Below, in pieces: positions 42,444 through 49,064 of a stretch of 64,000 nt of DNA. The stretch spans positions 186,001-250,000 of the forward strand of contig NZ_AP022620.1 of the NCBI RefSeq assembly GCF_010731855.1, in the 5' to 3' direction. The position numbers were made by a program, and so were the translations under genes. Every line of letters starts with the position of its first letter. Within the stretch, counting starts at the first letter, position 1. The notes below the pieces were generated by a model. It was not told the DNA's origin. It made no database searches and saw nothing but the letters and a program-made list of their open reading frames with translations. The DNA is from Mycolicibacterium anyangense. Lineage in GTDB: Bacteria > Actinomycetota > Actinomycetes > Mycobacteriales > Mycobacteriaceae.

Positions 42444-43673
42444 TCACTTCTCGGGGGTGAAGGTGATCGGCATCCGGCGGCATCCGCGCACCTGGGTGGA
42501 GTGGAAGACCGGCGGGTCGGCGTCGACGAGCCGGTAGTCGGGGATGCGGCGGTGCAATTCCTCCAGCGCTACGGTCAGCTCGATGCGGCCGAGGTGGGAC
42601 CCCAGACAGCGGTGTGGTCCGGAGCCGAAGGACAGATGCCGGTTGGGGCTGCGCTCGACATCGAAGGTGGCGGGGGAGTCGAAGTAGTCTGGGTCCCGGT
42701 TCGCGGTACACAGCAGCACGATCAGCTGATCATCCTCGGACAGCTTGACCCCGGCCAGTTCGGTGTCGCGGGTGACGCGACGGCCGGCTGTCACAGCGGC
42801 CTCGATGCGCAGAATCTCCTCGACCGCCTTGGGAATCAGCGCCGGATCGTCGATGACCGCCTGCCGTTGGTCGGGGTTGTTGACGAAATGCACGATCGAC
42901 CAGGCCAGGGATCCCTGAACGGTGTGCAGGCCACCCATGAGCAGCAGGAAGAACATCCGGAACAGTTCTTCGTCGGTGAGCAGCCGGGTACCGTCGGGAA
43001 GTTCAACCTCGGTGTGGATCAGCTTCGAGGTGGCATCGTCGCCGGGATTGGCCCGGCGATCGGCGATGATCGTGCTGAAGTAGCCGGCGATCGTCATCGC
43101 CGCCATCATGATGGCCTGGTCGGACTCCTCCTTGGTGCCACCCGGCTTGCCGAACAGCACTGTGTCGGTGGCCTCGGTGAACATCGGCGCGTCGGAGAGG
43201 GGCCAATCCATCAGTGCCAGAAAGACTCTGGCGGGCAGCTCATGGGCGAACTCCTCGACGAACTCGGCATGGCCTTTGGCGGCGAAGCCGTCGATCAACT
43301 CGTTGACCACGTCGCGGATCTCGTCGCCCAGCCGCTTCATCCGCTGTGGGCTGAACAGCGGCTGCAGGGCGTGGCGGTAGGCGGTGTGCTCTGGTGGGTC
43401 GAGTTCCAGCGGGATGAATTTGCCGAAGTCGGCCGGTGTGACCAGATTGTTCGGATAGCTGGAGAAGGTGTCCGTGTCGGTCAGGACATCGTGGATTTCC
43501 TTGTAGCGGGTGATGATCCAGTGCCCGCCGTGCGCAGTCGAGTACACCACCGGCCCGATGGCTGCGAGTTCGGCCATCTTCTCCTGCATGACGTCGACCG
43601 GCTCGGCCAGTGCAGGGTCGTACACGTCGAATTCGGTGACGAGGTGGGCTGGGACTTTCTCGGTCGTCGTCAT
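42444..43673 (-). CDS. Cytochrome P450
   Basis: A 409-residue bacterial P450 from ATG 43671-43673. The heme loop is FGSGPHRCLG with Cys356; the K-helix ExxR is Glu286-Arg289. The I-helix reads MGGLHTVQGS at 246-255, so the normally acidic residue before the conserved Thr251 is His250. This could change proton delivery. The ferredoxin at 44683-44883 is a natural electron donor, separated by one SDR gene. It hydroxylates an unknown hydrophobic substrate. The longer frame starting at 43751 extends into the SDR gene and was not used. Confidence 0.94.
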   Translation of the reverse strand: MTTTEKVPAHLVTEFDVYDPALAEPVDVMQEKMAELAAIGPVVYSTAHGGHWIITRYKEIHDVLTDTDTFSSYPNNLVTPADFGKFIPLELDPPEHTAYRHALQPLFSPQRMKRLGDEIRDVVNELIDGFAAKGHAEFVEEFAHELPARVFLALMDWPLSDAPMFTEATDTVLFGKPGGTKEESDQAIMMAAMTIAGYFSTIIADRRANPGDDATSKLIHTEVELPDGTRLLTDEELFRMFFLLLMGGLHTVQGSLAWSIVHFVNNPDQRQAVIDDPALIPKAVEEILRIEAAVTAGRRVTRDTELAGVKLSEDDQLIVLLCTANRDPDYFDSPATFDVERSPNRHLSFGSGPHRCLGSHLGRIELTVALEELHRRIPDYRLVDADPPVFHSTQVRGCRRMPITFTPEK

Positions 43674-43683
43674 CCAGGGCTCC

Positions 43684-44550
43684 TCAGGCGATCGGTTCGG
43701 GGTTGAGGTCCTGCGGGAACCACATGCCGACCCGGGACAGGGTGCCGCCATCGGTGGAGCCCAGGGTCACCCCTGACATGTACGCCGAGTCGTCGGAGAC
43801 CAGGAACAGTGCCACCTTCGCGTTGTCGGCGAGCGACGGCGGCCGCTTGAGCTTGAGCGGGATGGGCGAGACTGTCGGGTTCCACTCACCGGCGGACTCC
43901 TCGTAGGACATTCCGACCACCGGAGAGCCCGGCGGCAACAGGAAGTTGGGGGACATGCCGTGGGTCGGGGCGATCGCGTTCACCCGGATCCCATACCGTC
44001 CGAGATCCAGGCTCAGGGCGCGCACCAGTCCGTTGACTCCGGCCTTGGTGGCGCAGTACATGGGGATGTTCGGGTAGGCGGCCAGCGATGCTGCTGAGGA
44101 GGTGGCCAGAATGGTGCCGCCACCGTTGGCTTTCAGATGGGGGACCGCGGCCTGTGCCGTGTAGATGACCCCACTGAGGTTGACCCCGAGGACCGCGTTC
44201 CAGTCATCCTCGGTCATGTCCTCGAAGAGGACTTCCTCTTCGAGTCCGAGCGCGGCCGCGCCGCCGCGGGACACGATGCCTGCGTTGGCCCAGACGATGT
44301 CGAGCTTGCCGTAGTGGGCGGCGGCCTGGTTGACGGCGTCGGTGATCTGCGCCTTGTCCGATACGTCGGCGGTGATCGCGATGGCGTCGCCGCCGTCCTC
44401 CGAGACCAACTTGAGAGTCTGCTCAGCGCGGTCGCCGTCGATATCGATGATGGCCACCTTGGCGCCTTCGGCGGTGAACAGTTGTGCGCACTGCCGTCCC
44501 AGGCCTGAACCGGCTCCGGTGATGACGGCGACTTTGCCTTCGAGTCTCAT
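43684..44550 (-). CDS. SDR oxidoreductase (mycofactocin-associated-like or hydroxysteroid dehydrogenase-like)
   Basis: A 288-residue classical SDR: GAGSGLG at 12-18, Asp36 and Asp38 after strand 2 (NAD preference), NAG at 89-91, Ser151, Tyr165 and Lys169 (YCATKAG). An insertion around GGAAALGLEEEVLFEDM and a long loop PNFLLPPGSPVVGMSYEES resemble the larger SDRs often found with mycobacterial P450s and reported to depend on mycofactocin; this is a resemblance only. Its role is likely alcohol oxidation after P450 or Rieske hydroxylation. A strong palindrome lies 106 bases before its start. Confidence 0.88.
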   Translation of the reverse strand: MRLEGKVAVITGAGSGLGRQCAQLFTAEGAKVAIIDIDGDRAEQTLKLVSEDGGDAIAITADVSDKAQITDAVNQAAAHYGKLDIVWANAGIVSRGGAAALGLEEEVLFEDMTEDDWNAVLGVNLSGVIYTAQAAVPHLKANGGGTILATSSAASLAAYPNIPMYCATKAGVNGLVRALSLDLGRYGIRVNAIAPTHGMSPNFLLPPGSPVVGMSYEESAGEWNPTVSPIPLKLKRPPSLADNAKVALFLVSDDSAYMSGVTLGSTDGGTLSRVGMWFPQDLNPEPIA

Positions 44551-44655
44551 GCCCTGGTCTGCTCCTCATGGATGACCGGTGTCGCGCTCTGCCGAGTCGA
44601 CGCCCGTCGCGATTGGATTGGGTCCGGCGGTGTGATCTGGGACACCCCGTCCCAG

Positions 44656-44676
44656 AAACCTTACGCCTATAGGTTT
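44656..44676. promoter_or_regulatory. Predicted TetR-type operator, upstream of the SDR/P450/Rieske genes
   Basis: A 21-bp element with perfect 6-bp arms, AAACCT and AGGTTT, separated by nine bases. It lies between the ferredoxin stop and the SDR start. The same length and arms are found at 44913-44933. Confidence 0.68.
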
Positions 44677-44682
44677 AGTGCG

Positions 44683-44883
44683 TCAATCATCGGTCCCCGA
44701 GATGAACAGGGCAGCCTCGGGGCAAGCCGCCGCGCCGGCTCGGGCGAGTTCTTCGTCGCCCGGCGCCACGGTGTGCGCTTCGAGGGTGCAGTAACCCTCG
44801 TCGTCGATCGGGAACAGGTCCGGAGCCGCGGCGTGGCACAGTGCGTGGCCGTTGCACTTGGCTGATTCCAGGCTGATTCTCAT
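44683..44883 (-). CDS. Ferredoxin with CxxHxxC motif, P450 electron donor
   Basis: A 66-residue ferredoxin. The cluster ligands are Cys10, Cys16 and Cys54 (CP), with His13 at the second position: CNGHALC then a long gap to ACPEAAL. The CxxHxxC(x)nCP pattern is known from actinobacterial ferredoxins encoded beside P450 genes, usually binding a 3Fe-4S cluster. It is transcribed first in the unit that includes the SDR, P450 and Rieske genes, and could serve one or both oxygenases. A strong palindrome lies 30-50 bases before its start. Confidence 0.92.
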   Translation of the reverse strand: MRISLESAKCNGHALCHAAAPDLFPIDDEGYCTLEAHTVAPGDEELARAGAAACPEAALFISGTDD

Positions 44884-44912
44884 GCCTTCTCTCCCTTGTT
44901 GACAGCGAATAT

Positions 44913-44933
44913 AAACCTACAGAAATTAGGTTT
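44913..44933. promoter_or_regulatory. Predicted TetR-type operator between ferredoxin and aldehyde dehydrogenase genes
   Basis: A 21-bp palindrome with perfect 7-bp arms, AAACCTA and TAGGTTT, and a 7-base centre. It lies in the divergent gap between the ferredoxin (start 44883) and the aldehyde dehydrogenase (start 45054), near the expected promoter positions for both. The best-matching member of the motif set. Confidence 0.72.
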
Positions 44934-45053
44934 CAAGCGGGGTTGACGACGGTGTCCGGATCCGGTGATGGCGAAGTGCTACAAAACTTATCGATGTAGG
45001 TAATAGAGTCGCTGGGTAACGGTCCGCGGGTCTGAATCAACGAGGTGGTGGCC

Positions 45054-46589
45054 ATGACGGCGAGCATCGATACGCCAACCGGCATCAACGTGTACTGCCC
45101 CGGCGACGGGCGCCTGGTCGGCACGGTTACTGACATGGGCGCGGCGGCGATCGGCGACGTGTGTACACAGTTGCGCAGTGCTCAACCGGCCTGGGAGGAG
45201 ATGGGGCCGGCCGGCCGCGCGACATGGCTGCTGCGGTGGCTGGACTGGCTGCTCGACAATGAACAGCGGCTGTTGGAGATGGTGCAGTCCGAGACCGGAA
45301 AGTCTTGGGCGGACGCATCGATGGAGATGGCGGTAGCCATCGATGTCATCAACTACTTCGCCAAGAACGCCGAAAAGTTCCTGGCCGACCGGGTGGTCAA
45401 ACCCGCCGGTATCGCCAACTCCGTACGCCGGCTGAGGGTCCAGGTGCGGCCCTATCCACTTGTCGGTCTGATCACTCCATGGAACGGTCCACTCGGGGGC
45501 CCGATGATGGACGTCGTCGGAGCGCTCGTCGCCGGAGCAGCGGTCGTCTCCAAGCCGTCTGAGGTGACACCGCTGACGTGGGCCGAGGTGACGCGCGGCT
45601 GGCGGGATGAGGTCGAGGCGCCACCGGTTCTGGCGTGTGTCACCGGGGCAGCGGCTGCCGGCGCCGCGGTAGTCGACAACGCCGACATGGTCATGTTCAC
45701 CGGATCGGTGCGCACCGGCCGGGCCATCGCGGTGCGCTGTGCCGAACGGCTGATCCCCTGCAGCCTCGAACTCGGCGGCAAGGATCCGATGATCGTGCTC
45801 GCCGACGCCGATCTGGAACGAGCATCGAGTGCCGCCGTCTGGGGGTCGATGACCAACGCCGGCCAGGCGTGTATCAGCGTGGAGCGGGTGTATGTCGAGG
45901 CGCCTGTCTATGACACATTCGTGTCGTTGGTGACGGAGAAGGCCGCCGGCCTGCGTCAAGGCATGGACGCTCCGGGCAGTTTCAGCTGCGACATCGGTGC
46001 CATGGTGACGGCGAGCCAGGCTGACATCGTGCAGCGCCAGGTCGATGACGCGGTGGCCAAAGGTGCACGACTGCTGTTGGGCGGCTCCATGAAGCCAGGT
46101 GGCAGATTCTTCGAACCCACGGTGCTGGTCGATGTCGATCACTCGATGGCGTGTATGCGTGAAGAGACGTTCGGCCCCACCGTGGCCATCATGGCGGTCA
46201 GAGACGAGGACGAGGCGATCGCCCTCGCCAACGACAGCGAGTATGGATTGAGTTCGAGTGTGTGGACCCGTGATCCACGCAAGGCGCAGCGATTGGCCCG
46301 CCGTATCGAGGCGGGATCGGTCTCGGTCAACAATGCTCTGGTTGCCACTTTCCAGCTCCCCATCCCGATGGGGGGTTGGAAGAACTCCGGCGTGGGCACC
46401 CGTTTCGGTGGAGCGCGCGGGGTGCTGAAGTACTGCCGCGAGCAGTCGGTGGTGGAGGAACGTTTCGCGCTGAAGTCCGAACCGCTGTGGTATCCGGTGG
46501 GGCCGGTCAAGTCTCGGCTGATCGCCAAAGCCGCCCGAATGCTGGGTGCGCACGACTGGCGACGTCGTCTGGGCCGGCCGGGACGATGA
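45054..46589 (+). CDS. Aldehyde dehydrogenase family protein
   Basis: A 511-residue aldehyde dehydrogenase with TPWNGP at 141-146, FTGSVRTGRAI at 215-225, catalytic Glu239 in LELGGK, catalytic Cys273 in NAGQACIS, REETFGPTV and PMGGWKNSGVGTRFGG. I chose ATG 45054 over GTG 45045 because GAGGTGG is better spaced for it. It is divergent from the ferredoxin operon across the operator 44913-44933 and followed 64 bases later by the TetR gene, so it is probably co-regulated. It may oxidise an aldehyde formed by P450 or alcohol dehydrogenation steps. Confidence 0.93.
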   Translation: MTASIDTPTGINVYCPGDGRLVGTVTDMGAAAIGDVCTQLRSAQPAWEEMGPAGRATWLLRWLDWLLDNEQRLLEMVQSETGKSWADASMEMAVAIDVINYFAKNAEKFLADRVVKPAGIANSVRRLRVQVRPYPLVGLITPWNGPLGGPMMDVVGALVAGAAVVSKPSEVTPLTWAEVTRGWRDEVEAPPVLACVTGAAAAGAAVVDNADMVMFTGSVRTGRAIAVRCAERLIPCSLELGGKDPMIVLADADLERASSAAVWGSMTNAGQACISVERVYVEAPVYDTFVSLVTEKAAGLRQGMDAPGSFSCDIGAMVTASQADIVQRQVDDAVAKGARLLLGGSMKPGGRFFEPTVLVDVDHSMACMREETFGPTVAIMAVRDEDEAIALANDSEYGLSSSVWTRDPRKAQRLARRIEAGSVSVNNALVATFQLPIPMGGWKNSGVGTRFGGARGVLKYCREQSVVEERFALKSEPLWYPVGPVKSRLIAKAARMLGAHDWRRRLGRPGR

Positions 46590-46653
46590 CTCAGTTGCGG
46601 TCGTCCCGCACCTATACTGACCCGATGGCGCGGGCGGGCTTGGTGAGCTGATC

Positions 46654-47271
46654 ATGGCGCGACCATCCAAGCCGCTGATCAGCCGCGCGGCAGCGGTTCA
46701 AGCCTCCATCGAGATCATCGACAGCCAGGGTTTGGACGCCTTCAGTTTGCCCCGGCTGGCCAAACACATGGGTGTTCAGGCGCCTTCGCTGTACCACCAT
46801 TTCGCCGACAAGACCGAGATCCTCAACGCGATTGCGCGCTATATCGGCGGCAAGTCGGTCACCAAGCCGCGCCGCGCGCCGGGGGCGGACTGGCCGGAGT
46901 ACTTCGTCACGCTGGGACTGAACTTCCGGCAGTCTGTTCTGCGGCACCGCAACGCCGCGCCGATCCTGGTCGAGTATCTCCCCCGGGAGACGCTGATCGG
47001 CAGCTTCGAGGACGCCGCCCAGTTCCTCAGCGACGCCGGAGTTCCGGTGGAGCTTCATGTCGAGATCCTCGACGGTATCGAGACGCTGTGCATCGGTGCG
47101 GTCCTGGTCGAGGCTGTGCGCGGGCCGAGGGGCCGGCAGGCCGCCTTCTCGGCTGCCGATCCGGTCGAGCATCCGCACCTCACCAAGGCGCTGGCGGCCA
47201 ACGAGCTCAGCGCCAAGGAACTCTTCGCCGAGCGGATCCGCAGCTTCCTCTACGGAGTCGTGCACGGCTGA
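46654..47271 (+). CDS. TetR-family transcriptional regulator
   Basis: A 205-residue regulator. The helix-turn-helix is at about 22-62 (SLPRLAKHMGVQAPSLYHHF, DKTEILNAIARYI). The C-terminal ligand domain has the pattern of the TetR_C tetracycline-repressor-like class (LRHRNAAPILVEYLP, ILDGIETLCIGAVL). It follows the aldehyde dehydrogenase in the same direction. It is the best candidate to bind the 21-bp palindromes at 44656, 44913 and possibly 35316, controlling the oxygenase operon. Ligand is unknown. Confidence 0.9.
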   Translation: MARPSKPLISRAAAVQASIEIIDSQGLDAFSLPRLAKHMGVQAPSLYHHFADKTEILNAIARYIGGKSVTKPRRAPGADWPEYFVTLGLNFRQSVLRHRNAAPILVEYLPRETLIGSFEDAAQFLSDAGVPVELHVEILDGIETLCIGAVLVEAVRGPRGRQAAFSAADPVEHPHLTKALAANELSAKELFAERIRSFLYGVVHG

Positions 47272-47291
47272 GGCGTTCATTCCAACGCGCC

Positions 47292-47313
47292 TGCCCGGCA
47301 ACACCTCCGGGCA
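47292..47313. terminator. Hairpin between convergent TetR and NorF-like genes
   Basis: TGCCCGG and CCGGGCA form a perfect 7-bp stem with an 8-base loop, 21 bases past the TetR stop and 17 bases from the NorF-like stop. No U run on either strand. A likely bidirectional terminator. Confidence 0.5.
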
Positions 47314-47329
47314 TTGCTGTGTCGAAGTT

Positions 47330-47599
47330 TCAGGGCCGGACCACGAGGTCGAGGGCCACCAGGGCCACGAAGACGACGAGGACATAGCCCTCGAACACGG
47401 CTCGCAGCGCTATCGGCGCATCGCGTACGTCCATGAAGTGCAGGCCGATCAGGCGGACCTTGACCAGGGCGATCGCAATGATCGCGATCGCGGCGACGTC
47501 TGCGAAGCGGGCTCCTTGCTCGATGCCGACCGCGAACGAGCCGAAAGTCAACGCCAGCAGGACAACCCATACCAACGTCAGTCGGCGACTGGTTGTCAT
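47330..47599 (-). CDS. NorF/cytochrome c oxidase subunit IV-like small membrane protein, copy 2
   Basis: An 89-residue protein starting at ATG 47597-47599 (an adjacent ATG at 47600-47602 is also possible; GAGG spacing favours the second). It has three hydrophobic segments and the COX4_pro-like stretch KVRLIGLHFMDVRDAP. It follows the NorE-like gene by two bases. Same size, motif and position as 12624-12890. The frame upstream of the ATG pair only shadows the NorE-like gene. Confidence 0.82.
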   Translation of the reverse strand: MTTSRRLTLVWVVLLALTFGSFAVGIEQGARFADVAAIAIIAIALVKVRLIGLHFMDVRDAPIALRAVFEGYVLVVFVALVALDLVVRP

Positions 47600-47601
47600 C
47601 A

Positions 47602-48189
47602 TCACCTCACCAGGTAGAAGAGTGCGAACAGGACGACCCACAGCAGGTCGACCATGTGCCAGAAGATTCCGCCCGTTTCGCACAGCTGTACCTGCTTTGC
47701 CTCGAGCTCGGGCTTGCGCGTCAGGACAATCAATCGGCTCAAGATCACCAGACCGATGATGACGTGCACCAGGTGGATGCCGGTGAAGACGAAGTAGTAG
47801 GAGAAGAACTCGCCGCTACCGACACCCTTGCCCGCCCGGAACAGGGCCGTCCACTCGACGGCCTTGACGACGATGAAGCCGAGGCCACAGCACAACGCAC
47901 CGGTGAAGAGTCTTGGTGCCTCGTCCTTTCGGCCGGCCAGCACCTGATGCACAGCGATGGCGACCAGGAGCGAACTGGTCAACAGAAGAACTGTGTTGAC
48001 GGTGCCGAGGGCTAGGTGCAGCTCCGTGTGGGCGTGGGCGAAGGCCTCCGGGTTCTTGCCGCGCGAGAACATGAAGGTGCCGAAGAACAGCGCGAACACC
48101 GTCATGTCGCCCAGGACGAAGACCCAGATGCCCTCTTCGCCGGGAAGTCTGCGGGGGCTGTGATCGACTGTTGCGCTCTGGACGGTCAT
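47602..48189 (-). CDS. NorE/cytochrome c oxidase subunit III-like protein, copy 2
   Basis: A 195-residue, roughly five-helix protein from ATG 48187-48189, which overlaps the upstream membrane gene's stop by one base. It contains GIWVFVLGDMTVFALFF near the N-terminus, VFTGIHLVHVIIG and IFWHMVDLLWVVLFALFYLVR at the end, the same WHxVD signature as copy 1. Glu in VKAVEWTALF is retained. No oxidase subunit I or II gene is near. The TetR-regulated oxygenase cluster lies just beyond its convergent end. Confidence 0.87.
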   Translation of the reverse strand: MTVQSATVDHSPRRLPGEEGIWVFVLGDMTVFALFFGTFMFSRGKNPEAFAHAHTELHLALGTVNTVLLLTSSLLVAIAVHQVLAGRKDEAPRLFTGALCCGLGFIVVKAVEWTALFRAGKGVGSGEFFSYYFVFTGIHLVHVIIGLVILSRLIVLTRKPELEAKQVQLCETGGIFWHMVDLLWVVLFALFYLVR

Positions 48190-48893
48190 CAGACCCTTGC
48201 CAGCTGGGTGGGCTCGTCGGAGTCCGCCGGAACAGTGACCCACAACTGCCACGCCATCAGGAGGAACCAGGCGCCGAACAACGGTGCGACCATCCAAAAG
48301 GCCAGCAGCCCGTTCCACGCGAACACGCCGTCCTTGAACAAGACAACCAACCCTCCTGCGGCGAAGATGAAGGCGAACCACACGTTGACGTATCCTAGCC
48401 AGCGCGGCCACAGCGGCTGTGCGGCACCGAATATCGCGAACCCGATCACCAGGCACTGTAACGTCGCCGCCGGCCAGTTCATCACGAAGGGCAACCAGCC
48501 AAGGTCATTGAGAGCCTGGGTGATCTGCGGATCACGTTCGGGCCGATAAGAGGCGGCAGCAAAAGCGAACGTCGGCAAGACGATCGCCATCACGGCCATG
48601 CCCGTCGCAATCAGCTGGGTGTAGGCCATCGCAGAGTGTTTGGAGTTCTCCATTTGCCGAATTCGGATGGCGATCAGTGCCCCGAACGGTGCCTGCAACC
48701 CTGAGGCTGCCAGCATGACGACCAGACCCGTGCGCTTGAGCGCGGTATTCGTGGACCAGAACTGCGCGACTTGATCGGCCGTCTTCATCGGAGATATCGG
48801 CGGTAACAAGCCGGTCATGAGGATCGCAGGAAACAGCAGTAGCGCAAATGCCGCACCAGAGATCGCCATGGTGCGTTCAACGCCACGGGTCAT
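48189..48893 (-). CDS. Polytopic membrane protein of unknown function linked to NorEF-like genes, copy 2
   Basis: A 234-residue protein with about six or seven hydrophobic helices. Shared marks with copy 1 (13485-14273) are PPISPMKT after the first helix, LGWLPFVMNWPAATLQCL, PRWLGYVNVWFAF and KDGVFAWNGLLAFWM. Overall identity is low, so the two cassettes separated long ago. It begins the three-gene unit. A TAATC/GATTA palindrome (48915-48931) lies 22 bases before the start. I do not recognise a described family. Confidence 0.75.
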   Translation of the reverse strand: MTRGVERTMAISGAAFALLLFPAILMTGLLPPISPMKTADQVAQFWSTNTALKRTGLVVMLAASGLQAPFGALIAIRIRQMENSKHSAMAYTQLIATGMAVMAIVLPTFAFAAASYRPERDPQITQALNDLGWLPFVMNWPAATLQCLVIGFAIFGAAQPLWPRWLGYVNVWFAFIFAAGGLVVLFKDGVFAWNGLLAFWMVAPLFGAWFLLMAWQLWVTVPADSDEPTQLARV

Positions 48894-48914
48894 GAGAACA
48901 GCCCTTCCATAATT

Positions 48915-48931
48915 TAATCGAGACTAGATTA
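48915..48931. promoter_or_regulatory. Small palindrome before the second membrane/NorEF cassette
   Basis: TAATC and GATTA arms around a 7-base centre, in an AT-rich spot immediately upstream of the membrane protein gene. The position suits an operator overlapping the promoter; the regulator is unknown. Confidence 0.4.
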
Positions 48932-48993
48932 GCGGCGCGGGTGGCTGGCGGAGGGGGCTTTCGTCGATCTGGCCGTGCGCACGGCTATGCAGG

Positions 48994-49037
48994 AAGTGTT
49001 GTCGGCAGCACGCCGAGGCGTTCCGCCGACAACACTT
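48994..49037. terminator. 13-bp perfect inverted repeat after the FAD oxidoreductase gene
   Basis: AAGTGTTGTCGGC and GCCGACAACACTT form a perfect 13-bp stem around an 18-base loop, 28 bases beyond the stop of the flavoprotein gene at 49065. A third GTGTTGTC copy lies at 49046-49053. No U run follows, as is common for mycobacterial terminators. Confidence 0.6.
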
Positions 49038-49064
49038 TCCCGCGTGTGTTGTCAGACGATCGGA

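Noticed and set aside
42324..43706. 460-residue plus-strand open frame opposite the P450
   Set aside because: Shadow of the P450 gene caused by GC-rich codons; no start context or recognised motif.
44656..44933. Possible KstR or KstR2 operators in the oxygenase cluster
   Set aside because: The palindromes AAACCT...AGGTTT do not match the KstR (AACNNGTT core) or KstR2 (CAAG...CTTG) patterns as I know them.
44984..45003. Fourth possible TetR-type site, AAACTTA...TAGGTAA
   Set aside because: Total length is 20 rather than 21 bases and both arms have mismatches; kept only as a remark to the 21-bp motif finding.
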